Shown in pieces: positions 35,212 to 44,966 of a DNA stretch of 64,000 nt. Each line of letters begins with the position of its first letter. The first letter of the stretch is position 1. Under the pieces are notes generated by a model that saw nothing but the letters and a program-made list of their open reading frames with translations, was not told where the DNA came from and searched no databases. The position numbers were made by a program, and so were the translations under genes. Source of the stretch: CAYFKJ01 sp964401845 (lineage in GTDB: Bacteria; Pseudomonadota; Alphaproteobacteria; UBA2966); contig CAYOAD010000001.1 of the NCBI GenBank assembly GCA_964401845.1, positions 1 to 64,000 of the forward strand, given 5' to 3'.

Positions 35212-36438
35212 CTAATGCAAGCGTCGCTCGGCGTGGCGGGCGAAGTGACGGCCCAGCGGCGGCGAGATCAACCCGGCGAAACTGCAAACGACGATGACGA
35301 CGATCAGGGGGATCGGCGAATCGACATAGTAGGCAAGCAGCGCACTGGCAACCGTCGAGCTGACGGCGCCGAACCCCATCTGCATGGATCCCGCCAAACC
35401 CGCCGCGGCGCCGATGCGCTGGGGATCGGCGCCAACGGCCTCGGCCGTGCCGGAGGAGATGCAAAATCCGTTACCGAGCGCGATGATCGACATCGTGACG
35501 ATGAACTCCACCACCGTGAACTCCGTCAGCAATGCGGCTGCCAGCATCGCCAGCGAACCGAACATGGCAATCATCGTACCGGTCTGTATCATTCTCGGCG
35601 CGCCGAACTTCCGCGCCAGGCGGGCGGTCCCGAAGTTGCCGATAATGTACAAAACCGAAACAACGGCGAAAAACATGCCGAGCTCCGCCGGCGAATGTCC
35701 CATAAGGTCGCGGATGATAAACGGCGAGTTTCCCAGGAAGGCGAAGTACGCCGCGGTATTGAAGCTCAGCTGCAGGGCGTAGCCGTCAAACAACGGGTTC
35801 TTGAGAAGCACCCCGAACGATCTGAAAAGGCGGGCAAACTCAACGTCGTGGCGCTTCTCCGGCGGCAAGGTTTCATGGGACGCCACCAGGGCATAAACCA
35901 AAATCATGCCGCTCATCGCCAGAACGAAAACGAAGCCCGCCGACCAATTGAACCATTCCTCAAGATAACCGCCGATCAGGGGCGCCAGCGTCGGCGCAAC
36001 CACCGCCGCCATTGTGAGATAGGCGATTGCCGCCGCCGCCCGATCTGCGTCGAACATGTCGCGCACCATGGCCCGGCCCATGACCATGCCGGCGCAACCG
36101 CCGACGGCCTGGATGATCCGACCGACAATCATGACTTCGATGGTCGTCGCCAGCAGGCAGACGACAGTGCCAGCGATCAGGATCAGTGTCCCGCCCAGCA
36201 CCATCGGCCGCCGCCCGTAGCGGTCGGAGATGGGACCGTAGACGAGCTGCGCCAGCGCAATGCCGACGAGAAACAGGGACAGCGTCAGTTGCACCGTCGC
36301 CTTATCCGCGCTGAAGGATTTCTCCAACGCCGGCAGCGAAGGCAAAATCATGTTCATTGCCAACGTACCGCCCATCGATATGGCGACGAGGATGGCGAGC
36401 GTCGGGCGGCGCGTGAGAGGGGTGGCTGCTGTCGTCAT
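35212..36438 (-). CDS. Bcr/CflA-type multidrug resistance MFS transporter
   Basis: The product is about 408 residues with twelve predicted membrane helices. Motif A is visible as GPISDRYGRRPMVLGG between helices 2 and 3, and the N-terminal MNMILPSLPALEKSF is typical of the Bcr/CflA drug:proton antiporters. ATG at 36438 is preferred; a TTG six codons upstream is possible. The substrate is not shown by sequence. A second, unrelated MFS gene lies directly upstream on the same strand. Confidence 0.9.
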   Translation of the reverse strand: MTTAATPLTRRPTLAILVAISMGGTLAMNMILPSLPALEKSFSADKATVQLTLSLFLVGIALAQLVYGPISDRYGRRPMVLGGTLILIAGTVVCLLATTIEVMIVGRIIQAVGGCAGMVMGRAMVRDMFDADRAAAAIAYLTMAAVVAPTLAPLIGGYLEEWFNWSAGFVFVLAMSGMILVYALVASHETLPPEKRHDVEFARLFRSFGVLLKNPLFDGYALQLSFNTAAYFAFLGNSPFIIRDLMGHSPAELGMFFAVVSVLYIIGNFGTARLARKFGAPRMIQTGTMIAMFGSLAMLAAALLTEFTVVEFIVTMSIIALGNGFCISSGTAEAVGADPQRIGAAAGLAGSMQMGFGAVSSTVASALLAYYVDSPIPLIVVIVVCSFAGLISPPLGRHFARHAERRLH

Positions 36439-36493
36439 GGGGTCCGAAAATTTCAAAAGCGACTATGACCAAACGATCCCGTTGGGGGAATTA

Positions 36494-37759
36494 CTAATCT
36501 GGGTGGGGGCGGAGGAATGAGCGGCGGACGAAAACCGCCAACCCGGTTGCCGCCATAGTATAGAGGAAAAATGCCATCGCCATGGGTTCGATTTCGATAC
36601 CGCCATCCAACAGGACGCCCATGATGACGGGCGACAGAGCGCTCGAAAGCACCATCAGAGCGGTGGCCAGGGCGCGGATGGAGCCGAGATGCCGCGTGCC
36701 ATACGCGTCGGCCCAGAAGGCGCCGAAAAAGGTGCTGATCATGCCCGCCGTAAGACCGGCCAATATCATGTAGCCCCAGGCCGCAAGTAAGCTGTCCGTG
36801 ACCGCCATCAGGAGACATCCCAGACCCAAAGGCGGCAGTAGCCAGGGAATTGAGCGGGGGGCGCCGACCTTATCGATGTAGGCGCCGAAGGCCAGGCCTG
36901 CGAGCACGCTGGCGGTGGCAAAGGCGGCATAGGCGGCGGCCCAGACTTCCAGTTGCCAACCTTTTGCCGCAACGATGACGATCTGATGAAAAAAGATGCC
37001 GGTAAATATGAACGACGGGGCAAGCGTCACCGGCAGAAGAAGGTAGAACCGGTAATCACCGAGGACCTGCTTCCGCGTCCAATGAACGCGCATTGCCGGG
37101 CTCTCGCCGGGCTCGGTTTCAATCAGCTTCCCCGCCCCCGCCAGATAGCGGGCGTGCCGTTCGCCGTGGCCCTTCAGGAGCCAAAGGCAAACCGGCAAAA
37201 GGATAAACAGGAGAAAAGCCGCAAAGGCCATCCAACTCTGCCGCCAGCCGAGCACGGCCAGAATCGCAACGCCGAGAATGGGAAAACAGGCTTCGGCGAG
37301 CGGAAAGCCCAGGCCCGCCGTCGCCACCGCCTTGCCCCGATCAAATTCGTGGTATCGCGCTTGGCTGGTCATGCAGGTGTGGGTCATCAAACCCTGGCCG
37401 GTCTGGCGCAGGAGGAATATGGCAACCACCAGCATGAGAAAGTTCTGGCTGAAGGCCATCACGAGACACGCGGCGCTAAACACGACGATGAGCCCCTTGG
37501 TCCAGGAGCGAAGATCGACACGGTCGATCCAGTGGCCGGACCAGGTGAGCACGAGAGCGCTGGAAAGAGTGCCGATGGAGTAGGCCGCGCCAAATCCCGC
37601 GTTGTTGAGATCGAGCGCCGCTCTCACGTCGGCGGAAAAAAGTGAGATGAAGAATGTCTGTCCGAAGCTGGAACTGAAACTCGCCAGGAACCCGAACGCA
37701 AGCAATCGGGGGTCGGCTTTTAGGTAATCGAGAATCCTGGGCAACCTGATGACGGGCAA
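36494..37759 (-). CDS. MFS transporter
   Basis: The product is 421 residues with about twelve membrane helices. The N-terminus is LLAFGFLASFSSSFGQTFFI, followed by GAAYSIGTLSSALVLTWSG and the degenerate motif-A region HWIDRVDLRSWTKG. It belongs to the broad MFS group related to monocarboxylate/oxalate-type carriers; the substrate is unknown. It ends 55 bases before the Bcr/CflA-like gene. Only 218 bases separate it from the divergent CBS gene. Confidence 0.85.
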   Translation of the reverse strand: MPVIRLPRILDYLKADPRLLAFGFLASFSSSFGQTFFISLFSADVRAALDLNNAGFGAAYSIGTLSSALVLTWSGHWIDRVDLRSWTKGLIVVFSAACLVMAFSQNFLMLVVAIFLLRQTGQGLMTHTCMTSQARYHEFDRGKAVATAGLGFPLAEACFPILGVAILAVLGWRQSWMAFAAFLLFILLPVCLWLLKGHGERHARYLAGAGKLIETEPGESPAMRVHWTRKQVLGDYRFYLLLPVTLAPSFIFTGIFFHQIVIVAAKGWQLEVWAAAYAAFATASVLAGLAFGAYIDKVGAPRSIPWLLPPLGLGCLLMAVTDSLLAAWGYMILAGLTAGMISTFFGAFWADAYGTRHLGSIRALATALMVLSSALSPVIMGVLLDGGIEIEPMAMAFFLYTMAATGLAVFVRRSFLRPHPD

Positions 37760-37977
37760 GAAGCCTCTCTTTGACGGGGACTACGAGACGCGTAAAAACG
37801 CCTTGGGACGTCACGCATATCTATGCGATGGCGCACGATTTGTCATCAAACCAATATTTGGACAACCCTCGAAACGTTCCAAACCTGCGGCCACGTGTCA
37901 CATGGCGAGGGGCCCCGCCGTCCTTAGTATGTCGTCAACAAAAGCTGTCAGGGCGATTGAGGGCGAGGGGATTGACG

Positions 37978-38403
37978 ATGAATCTCGGCGAAATTATTAG
38001 GCGCAAGAAGGGCGAAATCGCCACCACCGATCGCCAAACGACGCTGCGTGACGCCGCCGCCATGCTTGCCCGCCAGGGCATCGGCGTATTGGTCGTGACG
38101 GACGAAGATGACCGCATAATCGGTATTCTGTCGGAGCGCGATATCACGCGCGCCGTGAGCGACCACCTGCCCCAATTTGTGTCCCTTACCGTCGGCGAAC
38201 AGATGTCGACGGAGGTCGTCGTCTGCGAAATCACCGAAGAGCCCTCCACCGCCATCTGGCTCATGGCGGAATACGGCATTCGCCACTTGCCCATCACGCG
38301 CCACGGCAAACTGGAGGGTATCGTCAGCAGCCGCGACGTCCTGCGCCTTATGTCTGACCTGCCCGACGACAGCAAGCTCTCCCTCTGGCGAGACGTTGCC
38401 TGA
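37978..38403 (+). CDS. CBS-domain pair protein
   Basis: The product is 141 residues and consists of two CBS motifs only. The first contains GIGVLVVTDEDDRIIGILSERDITRA and the second YGIRHLPITRHGKLEGIVSSRDVLRL. Such stand-alone pairs bind adenine nucleotides and sense energy state; partners are unknown. ATG at 37978 has GAGGGG at good spacing. Longer in-frame extensions upstream are not conserved in style. Confidence 0.88.
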   Translation: MNLGEIIRRKKGEIATTDRQTTLRDAAAMLARQGIGVLVVTDEDDRIIGILSERDITRAVSDHLPQFVSLTVGEQMSTEVVVCEITEEPSTAIWLMAEYGIRHLPITRHGKLEGIVSSRDVLRLMSDLPDDSKLSLWRDVA

Positions 38404-38482
38404 TCAACGGCGGACCGTGATGGCGTTTCACCGCCCCAGACGGTAAACAGGTTGGGATGTTCCTCGATCCGGCCCCGTCCCT

Positions 38483-39364
38483 TTGACTTCACACGATAAA
38501 CACTCTGGCGCCGCCAGCCGCCTCGGTATCGCCTTCATGATCCTCGGCATGGCGTTGTTCACCATCAACGACGCCCTGGGCAAGTGGATGGTGCAGGACT
38601 ATGCCGTGGGCCAGCTCCTGGCGCTGCGCAGCCTGGCGGCCCTGGCCGTCTTGGCGCCCCTGATCTGGCGGCGGCCTGATATCTGGCGTAAACGTCCCGA
38701 GCAACCGGTCCGGCACATCGTGAGGGTCGTGCTGGTCATCGCCGAGGTTTCATTTTTTTACTGGGCCGTTCAGTTCCTCCCCTTGGCGGAAACCTTCATG
38801 TTCTACCTGGCGGCGCCGATTTTCGTCACCGCCCTGTCGGTGCCCTTGCTGGGTGAAAAAGTCGGCGTTCACCGCTGGGGTGCCATCATCGTCGGTTTCG
38901 GCGGTGTCGTTCTCATCCTCGACCCGGGAGCGGCTTCGTTTTCCACTCCGGCCCTGATCGCCCTCGCCGGCAGCCTCTCGCTGGCGCTCATGCTGATCCT
39001 GGCGCGTACCTTGAAAGGATCCGATGGGCTGACCCTCACGGCCTACCAGTCGGTCGGGGTCGCGATCGCGGGCGGGCTTTCATTGCCCTTCGTCTGGGTG
39101 ACGCCCAGTCTTTTGGATTTTGCCCTGCTTTGCCTCCTCGGCGTCGGCGCCACGTTCGGACACTTCTGCCTCAACCACGCCATGAAGCTCAGCGAAGCGG
39201 CGCTAGTGGCGCCCTTCCAGTATACCTCCCTGATCTGGGCGCTGATCCTCGGCTACATCGTTTGGGGCGACCTGCCGGCCCTGCGCTCATGGGCCGGCGC
39301 CGCCGTCGTCGTTGCCGGCGGGCTTTACATATTCGTGCGCGAAAGACGCCCCTCTACGGGCTGA
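38483..39364 (+). CDS. EamA/DMT-superfamily transporter
   Basis: The product is about 293 residues with ten predicted membrane helices in two EamA repeats. The first begins AFMILGMALFTINDALGKW, and the repeat ends contain PIFVTALSVPLLGEKVGVHRW and LGYIVWGDLPALRSWAG. The family exports or imports small metabolites; the substrate is unknown. The start is uncertain: TTG at 38483 or an internal ATG at 38537. Its 3' end overlaps the convergent UbiD-like gene by 11 bases. Confidence 0.85.
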   Translation: MTSHDKHSGAASRLGIAFMILGMALFTINDALGKWMVQDYAVGQLLALRSLAALAVLAPLIWRRPDIWRKRPEQPVRHIVRVVLVIAEVSFFYWAVQFLPLAETFMFYLAAPIFVTALSVPLLGEKVGVHRWGAIIVGFGGVVLILDPGAASFSTPALIALAGSLSLALMLILARTLKGSDGLTLTAYQSVGVAIAGGLSLPFVWVTPSLLDFALLCLLGVGATFGHFCLNHAMKLSEAALVAPFQYTSLIWALILGYIVWGDLPALRSWAGAAVVVAGGLYIFVRERRPSTG

Positions 39365-40736
39365 CGATATCCAGTTCCGAAAGGTCGACGGACTTCACCG
39401 TAGCGCGGTCGAACTCGGGCGTGAAGGGATACGGTCGCGTGGCGTCGAAGCCGATCTTGGTGCCGAAATAGTCGGGGAACGTCGGATTGAGCCCATGACC
39501 GAAGACATTTTCGATCTTTAGAACTCCGCCGGCGGCATCCAGCCGGGTGATCATCGCCCATTCGACGTCCGAGGGATCGCGGATATCGACGTCGTCATCC
39601 ACTACGGTGACCATCTTCAGCGGCGCAAATGCGGCGAACGCCGCCATGATGGCCTGTTTGCCCCAGCCCGCGCGCACCTGCTTGATCTGCACGACGGCAT
39701 GGTAAAAGCCGCAGCCGCCGTGGCTGAAATAAACGTCCGTCACGCCGGGCACCTGTTTGCGCAGCAGGTTGAGGACGTTGGCTTCTCCCAACAACCCCAC
39801 CGAATTGAACACCTCGGAACCGGACAGGATGGAATGAAACACCGGATCTTTGCGCCGGTGGACTTTGAGGACGCGGACCTTGGGCCGCTTGTCCTTGCGC
39901 GCGTAGTAGCCGGTAACTTCGGCGAAGGGACCTTCATTGAGGGTTTCGCCGGGTATGATCTCGCACTCCAGGGCGTACATGGCGTTGGCCACCATCTCGA
40001 CATCCGATTTGGTGCCGGCCACCAGTTCCAGCGGCGCGCCGTGGATTTCGCTGGCAATGCCCAGTTCGTCACGGTCAACGGGCGCGGCTTCGGCCGGCGC
40101 CGCCGCGGCAAAGTGCAGACCCGGCCCGACGCCGGCATTGATGGTCAGCGGCAGTGGCTTTTTCAGCCTGGCCGCCTTTTCAAGGTAAAGCTCCAGATGG
40201 CGACCGGCGTCGATGTTGACCGAGAGCGTATTTTTGTTGACCACCTGGAAACGTTGAATGGAGGCATTGCGCACCCCAGTCTCCGGATCCTTTGCGATCA
40301 CCACGGCGGCATCGAAATAGGGGCCGGCGTCCTTCATGGCGTGGGTCGGCACCGGCAGTTTTTGGACGTTCACCGTGCGCTCCGTAACCTCAAGCACGGG
40401 GCCCGTCTTGACCACGACCGGATCCACCGGATTGGCCTGCCAGTTGCCGATGCAGTCCGAGATATGCTGCGGCAGATCCGCGGCGTCGCGCGAAAATATG
40501 TCGCCCAGCAGGTCGCGTGACCAGTACAGCCCCATGAACACCGGATGGCCGTAGCCCTTGACGTTCTCGAACAAAACGGCGCTGGGGCCGCCTTCGAACT
40601 TCGCGGCGATGCCCGCCAGATCGAGCTTGGGGTCGACTTCCGATTTGACGCGGACCAGCCGCCCCCGGTTGTCCAACTCCTCGATGATGGAGCCCAGGTC
40701 GGCGATCAGAGCCGGACCGATATTCGATTTGGCCAT
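39354..40736 (-). CDS. UbiD-family (de)carboxylase
   Basis: The product is 460 residues of the UbiD fold, which uses prenylated FMN for reversible decarboxylation of aromatic or alpha,beta-unsaturated acids. Family-like segments include LFENVKGYGHPVFMGLY near the N-terminus, GPYFDAAVVIAKDPETGVRN in the middle, VEMVANAMYALECEIIPGE and NEGPFAEVTGYYARKDKRP. It is not necessarily the ubiquinone-pathway enzyme: surrounding VOC, thioesterase and IorAB-like genes suggest a catabolic aromatic acid. No ubiX homologue is in the window. Confidence 0.88.
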   Translation of the reverse strand: MAKSNIGPALIADLGSIIEELDNRGRLVRVKSEVDPKLDLAGIAAKFEGGPSAVLFENVKGYGHPVFMGLYWSRDLLGDIFSRDAADLPQHISDCIGNWQANPVDPVVVKTGPVLEVTERTVNVQKLPVPTHAMKDAGPYFDAAVVIAKDPETGVRNASIQRFQVVNKNTLSVNIDAGRHLELYLEKAARLKKPLPLTINAGVGPGLHFAAAAPAEAAPVDRDELGIASEIHGAPLELVAGTKSDVEMVANAMYALECEIIPGETLNEGPFAEVTGYYARKDKRPKVRVLKVHRRKDPVFHSILSGSEVFNSVGLLGEANVLNLLRKQVPGVTDVYFSHGGCGFYHAVVQIKQVRAGWGKQAIMAAFAAFAPLKMVTVVDDDVDIRDPSDVEWAMITRLDAAGGVLKIENVFGHGLNPTFPDYFGTKIGFDATRPYPFTPEFDRATVKSVDLSELDIVSP

Positions 40737-40823
40737 GGCGATTTTCCCGTTTCGTCGGTTTTGTTGTTGGCGAAATCTTAGCCGCTTCAGCCGCCGCCGG
40801 TGGTGAAATTTTAACTCCGCCCC

Positions 40824-40852
40824 TTGAAGTTAATATTAGCAATTACTAATAT
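40824..40852 (+). promoter_or_regulatory. Promoter and overlapping palindromic operator of the DUF302 gene
   Basis: A -35 element TTGAAG (40824-40829), 17-base spacer and -10 element TAATAT (40847-40852) are well spaced. A perfect palindrome ATATTAG-N6-CTAATAT (40833-40852) covers the spacer and -10, as expected for a repressor site. The regulator is not in view. Confidence 0.65.
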
Positions 40853-40885
40853 ATAGAGAACGGAATTCACAGTTGGACCGAACTC

Positions 40886-41272
40886 ATGACCTATCACTTC
40901 AGCAAGACCGTTGACGGCGGTTTCGACGAAACCATAGACCATGTCACTGAAAGCCTAAAATCCAAGGGCTTTGGTGTCCTGACACGCATTGACGTGGATA
41001 AGACCCTGAAAGAGAAGATCGGCGCCGATTTCCATCCCTACACCATTCTCGGCGCCTGCAACCCCCACTTCGCCCACAAGGCGCTGCAAGCCGAGAACAA
41101 GATCGGCACCATGCTGCCGTGCAATGTTATCGTGCAGTCGAACGGCAACGGACAGACCGAGGTTTCGGCTGTCGATCCCATGGCCTCCATGCAGGCCATC
41201 GAAAATCCGTCGTTGGCAGACATCGCGGGCGAAGTCCGCGAACTGCTGCAAACGGCAATCGAGGAGTTGTAG
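40886..41272 (+). CDS. DUF302-family protein
   Basis: The product is 128 residues and begins with YHFSKTVDGGFDETIDHVTE. IDVDKTLKEKIGADFHPYTILGAC is followed by NPHFAHKALQAENKIGTMLPCNVIV, the DUF302 pattern with two conserved Cys. The family is small and soluble, with no confirmed enzymatic role, and is often linked to sulfur or metal stress genes. A strong promoter with an overlapping palindrome lies upstream, which suggests tight inducible control. The next gene is convergent. Confidence 0.88.
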   Translation: MTYHFSKTVDGGFDETIDHVTESLKSKGFGVLTRIDVDKTLKEKIGADFHPYTILGACNPHFAHKALQAENKIGTMLPCNVIVQSNGNGQTEVSAVDPMASMQAIENPSLADIAGEVRELLQTAIEEL

Positions 41273-41274
41273 CC

Positions 41275-41700
41275 CTACTCGTCCTGTTCGAACCGGGCGA
41301 TGACGTCGTCCGGGACGGCAAAGGCCTTAATGCCGGATTTCTTCTCCGGCGCCTCGACCACCCAACAGCGGCGTTCGAAGCCCTCCAGGGCGGGGCGGCC
41401 GTCAACGTGCGTCAACTTGTGGCGCACCACGAAATGACGGCCGTTCCATTCGTCGACCCAGCTTTCCATCTCCAAGGCGTTGCCGTGCTCGCAGGGGTTC
41501 TGGTAGTTGGCGCCGGTTTCCAAAAGCGGCATGCCGACGACGCCGTAGGCCTCGGCGATATCCGCGAACCAGGCGCCGTTGGCCTTAAACAGAACCTCCG
41601 TCGCCTTGTCGAACCAGACGTAGAAATTGGGGTAGAACACCTTTCCCGCGGCGTCGCAGTCGGCCCAGGTGACACTCACGTCAGACTTCAAAACTTTCAT
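41275..41700 (-). CDS. Hotdog-fold acyl-CoA thioesterase (4-hydroxybenzoyl-CoA thioesterase-like)
   Basis: The product is 141 residues. The N-terminus VTWADCDAAGKVFYPNFYVW carries the catalytic Asp pattern of the 4HBT family (D at the D-x-A/G-G-x-x-Y motif). HFVVRHKLTHVDGRPALEG is the central strand region. It would hydrolyse an aryl- or short-chain acyl-CoA. Its location beside a dioxygenase-like VOC protein, and opposite the IorAB genes that make aryl-acyl-CoAs, fits an aromatic pathway; this is inference. Confidence 0.85.
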   Translation of the reverse strand: MKVLKSDVSVTWADCDAAGKVFYPNFYVWFDKATEVLFKANGAWFADIAEAYGVVGMPLLETGANYQNPCEHGNALEMESWVDEWNGRHFVVRHKLTHVDGRPALEGFERRCWVVEAPEKKSGIKAFAVPDDVIARFEQDE

Positions 41701-41741
41701 GTAAATTTCCTAACGAAACTCAAACAATATGAAACATCGGG

Positions 41742-42602
41742 CTAGTCCCGCATCCAGGCGCCGCCCCAGAGGTTCAGGGTGTGCTCCTCATGCGGCCATT
41801 CCCGGTAATCCTGTTCGTACGTAAAAACTTCCAATTCCGTAGAGAATTCCAGCTTGTTGCCGTCGGGATCCTCGACCATGAAGAAGAGATTGTCGCCCGG
41901 TCCATGGCGGCCCGGACCCCACCACATGGGAATACGCAGATCGCCCATGTGATCCGCCCAGTCGCGGATGTCGTTCCACGATTGGACTTCATAACTGTGA
42001 TGATCGAGCTCGGCATAGCCGGCGCCGAACATGGCGACTGTGTGGTGCAGCGAATCCGAACGGAAGAAGATCGCCGTCAAATTTCCTCCGTCGTCGAGCA
42101 TTTTGTCGGACACGCGACAGCCCAATACGTTCTCATAGAAATCCACCATTTTCGGCAATTGGGTCGTGGCCACCGCGTAGTGCTGCAATTCACCGCCCAA
42201 ATCCGTGCCTTCTTCAACCGGTTCTACCGATTTATAAGGCAGAACGCCGAAGGTCAGGCAGTTGCCGTCGGGATCCGCGACCGCAAAAGCATTGTCATCG
42301 AACAGAGGTGAGGGCGACGGCATGATTTCAGCGCCCTTGGCCGCCATGCCATCCCTCAGACGGGCCAGTCTGGTAGCGTCATCCAGCCAAAAACCGGTGA
42401 ATGCCGGACGCCGCGCCCCGCCCCTTGCCAGAAGAAGCCGGCGCTGCCGGCCAGTCAGCAGCCAGAGCTCGTCACCGACCTTCTCCGCCTCATAGCCCAC
42501 GGCCGCGCGGTAAAACTCGATCATTTCATCGGGCTTTGCCGTCTCGATACAGATGTGGTCGAGGCGTGACGGCCAGATGGGGGCAAAGGCGTTTTTCAGC
42601 AT
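41742..42602 (-). CDS. Two-domain VOC protein, extradiol dioxygenase / glyoxalase family
   Basis: The product is 286 residues with two vicinal-oxygen-chelate domains, LDHICIETAKPDEMIEFYRA and LQHYAVATTQLPKMVDFYEN. In the second, a metal triad is plausible: His in LQHYAV, His in LDHHSYEV and Glu in NKLEFST, as in type I extradiol dioxygenases. Ring cleavage activity is inferred. ATG at 42602 is chosen, with GGAAG upstream; an upstream in-frame ATG would add 19 non-conserved residues. It is divergent from iorA. Confidence 0.82.
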   Translation of the reverse strand: MLKNAFAPIWPSRLDHICIETAKPDEMIEFYRAAVGYEAEKVGDELWLLTGRQRRLLLARGGARRPAFTGFWLDDATRLARLRDGMAAKGAEIMPSPSPLFDDNAFAVADPDGNCLTFGVLPYKSVEPVEEGTDLGGELQHYAVATTQLPKMVDFYENVLGCRVSDKMLDDGGNLTAIFFRSDSLHHTVAMFGAGYAELDHHSYEVQSWNDIRDWADHMGDLRIPMWWGPGRHGPGDNLFFMVEDPDGNKLEFSTELEVFTYEQDYREWPHEEHTLNLWGGAWMRD

Positions 42603-42827
42603 AAAGGGCGGCTTCCAGGACGCTTGCGGCCGCATCCCACCCGAGGGATAAAGCGGCACTCAATGCGGTACAAATTTCCACAATGTCGGATTTCGGTCAA
42701 GAAATCGCCGCCCAGTTGGGTGTAGATTGGAATCGATACAAAGTATTGCCAATTCGTCCACAGCTTATATGTTCTGCCCAATGAACCCGATCGATTGTAC
42801 CCCCGCCCCCTTGCCGGAAAACCAATC

Positions 42828-44966
42828 ATGAGCGCCGAACGCTCCTTCAAGTCCGAAGTCGAACAGTTGCGGCTGGGCATCGGCGAGGTCTTTCACGGCG
42901 AAGGCATCCTCGCCGTCACCAAGGCCCTGCTGCAATCCGGCGTTTCCTACGTCGGCGGCTATCAGGGTGCGCCCGTCTCGCATCTGATCGACGTCCTGAT
43001 CGACGCCGAGGAATTGATGGACGAGATGGGCATCCACGTCGAGACCTGCGCCAACGAAGCCGCCGCCGCCGCCATGCTGGGGGCGTCCATCAACTACCCC
43101 CTGCGCGGCGCCGTGACGTGGAAATCCATCGTCGGCACAAATGTGGCGGCTGATGCGCTTTCGAATCTCACGTCGCCCGGCGTCATCGGTGGCGCCCTGA
43201 TCGTCATCGGCGAGGATTACGGCGAAGGCGCGAGCGTCATCCAGGAACGCAGCCTGGCCATGGCCATGAAGTCCACCATCTGGCTACTGGACCCGCGCCC
43301 CGAACTGCCGTCCATCGTCGGGGCGGTGGAAAAAGGGTTCGACCTGTCGGAGGCGACCAACACGCCGGTCATGCTGCAACTTCGCGTACGCGCCTGTCAC
43401 GTCCAGGGGGAGTTCACGGCGGCGGAAAATCGGGCTCCCGCCATCGGCACCCACAACCGGCTGGCCGATCCGGCGGCATTTGAGTACGGCCGCCTCGCTC
43501 ACCCGCCGGTCACCTTCGTTCAGGAAAAACTGAAGATCGCCGAACGGATACCAGCGGCGCAAAAGTTCATCATCGAAAACGGCCTCAACGAAACCGTCGA
43601 GGGCGACCTCGACAATATCGGCATCATCGTGCCCGGAGGCCTCACCAACACCCTGCTGCGCCGGCTGGATGTCCTGGGCCTCAGCGACGGCTTCGGGGCG
43701 AGCCGTGTGCCGCTGCTGATCCTCAACGTCACCCATCCGCTGGCGCCCCAGGAGATCGCCGGTTTCTGTAGCGGCAAGGACGCCGTGCTAGTGGTCGAGG
43801 AAGGCAGCCCCGAATTCCTGGAGTTCCAGATCAACACCATCCTGCGTCAGGCCGACATCCAGACAAGGGTCCACGGCAAGGACGTCCTGCCCGCTGCCGG
43901 TGAATATACGGCGGACGTGATGCAGACCGGGCTTGTCGATTTCCTCAAACTGGCCTTCGTGCCGGGCATGAACTTCGCGGGCCTGACGGATGCGGGGGCC
44001 AGGGTCACCGATATCCGGCGCTCGGCCGCCGAGGCGCTCGGCGCGCCGCCACCACCCAGGCCGCCGGGGTTCTGCACGGGCTGCCCGGAAAGACCGGTGT
44101 TTTCCGCGCTCAAAATCATCCAGGAGGAAATCGGCAAGGTTCATATGGCCGCCGACATCGGCTGCCATGCCTTTGCCACGTTCGAGCCCTTTTCGATGGG
44201 TAACTCCATTCTCGGCTACGGCATGTCGCTGGCCAGCGCCGCGGCGGTTGCCCCCTTCCAGAACCGGCGTTCGATTTCGATCATGGGCGACGGCGGGTTC
44301 TGGCACAACGGCCTGGCCACCGGCGTTATCGGCACGCAATTGAACGAGGGCGATTCGATCCTCATCATCATGCAAAACGGCTATACCTCGGCCACCGGGC
44401 AGCAGTTCATACCCAGCAGCGCTGTGGGCCGCGGCGACGCACCGCCCGGCATGGACATCGAAACCACGTTGCGGGCGCTGAGCGTGCCGTGGCTCAAGAA
44501 AATCCGGACCTATTCCGTCTCCGTCATGGTCGACACCCTGCGGGAGGCGCTGACGACGGAGACCAACGGCCTGAAGGTGATCATCGCCGACGGCGAATGC
44601 CAGTTGGCGCGCCAACGCAAGCTGCGTCCCATTAACGCCGCGCGCCTGGAAAAAGGCCAGCGCGTGGCGCTGCCGCAATTCGGCGTCGATGACGAGATCT
44701 GCACCGGCGATCACGCCTGCATCCGGCTTTCGGCCTGTCCCAGCCTGGGCATCAAGGACAACCCCGATCCTCTGCGCAGCGATCCCGTCACCACGGTCGA
44801 GCAAAGCTGTGTCGGTTGCGGGCTCTGCGGCGAGGTCGCCCACGCGGCCACGCTTTGCCCCTCGTTCTACCGGGCGGAGCGCATCCGCAACCCCGGCGGC
44901 TTTGAAGCCGTTCTGCACAAGGCGCGCACGCGTGTCATCAGCTGGCTGGGCGGAAACGCCGCATGA
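42828..44966 (+). CDS. iorA: Indolepyruvate:ferredoxin oxidoreductase-like alpha subunit (IorA)
   Basis: The product is 712 residues. The N-terminal half is the pyrimidine-binding domain (GEGILAVTKALLQSGVSYVG, GGYQGAPVSHL). The C-terminal half holds the ThDP domain (GFCTGCPERPVFSALK, GDGGFWHNGLATGVI). A C-terminal ferredoxin-like Cys region follows, with CTGDHACIRLSACPSLG and SCVGCGLCGEVAHAATLCP. It oxidises aryl pyruvates such as indolepyruvate or phenylpyruvate to aryl-acetyl-CoA with electron transfer to ferredoxin. The substrate is inferred from family. The iorB start overlaps its stop by four bases. Confidence 0.92.
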   Translation: MSAERSFKSEVEQLRLGIGEVFHGEGILAVTKALLQSGVSYVGGYQGAPVSHLIDVLIDAEELMDEMGIHVETCANEAAAAAMLGASINYPLRGAVTWKSIVGTNVAADALSNLTSPGVIGGALIVIGEDYGEGASVIQERSLAMAMKSTIWLLDPRPELPSIVGAVEKGFDLSEATNTPVMLQLRVRACHVQGEFTAAENRAPAIGTHNRLADPAAFEYGRLAHPPVTFVQEKLKIAERIPAAQKFIIENGLNETVEGDLDNIGIIVPGGLTNTLLRRLDVLGLSDGFGASRVPLLILNVTHPLAPQEIAGFCSGKDAVLVVEEGSPEFLEFQINTILRQADIQTRVHGKDVLPAAGEYTADVMQTGLVDFLKLAFVPGMNFAGLTDAGARVTDIRRSAAEALGAPPPPRPPGFCTGCPERPVFSALKIIQEEIGKVHMAADIGCHAFATFEPFSMGNSILGYGMSLASAAAVAPFQNRRSISIMGDGGFWHNGLATGVIGTQLNEGDSILIIMQNGYTSATGQQFIPSSAVGRGDAPPGMDIETTLRALSVPWLKKIRTYSVSVMVDTLREALTTETNGLKVIIADGECQLARQRKLRPINAARLEKGQRVALPQFGVDDEICTGDHACIRLSACPSLGIKDNPDPLRSDPVTTVEQSCVGCGLCGEVAHAATLCPSFYRAERIRNPGGFEAVLHKARTRVISWLGGNAA

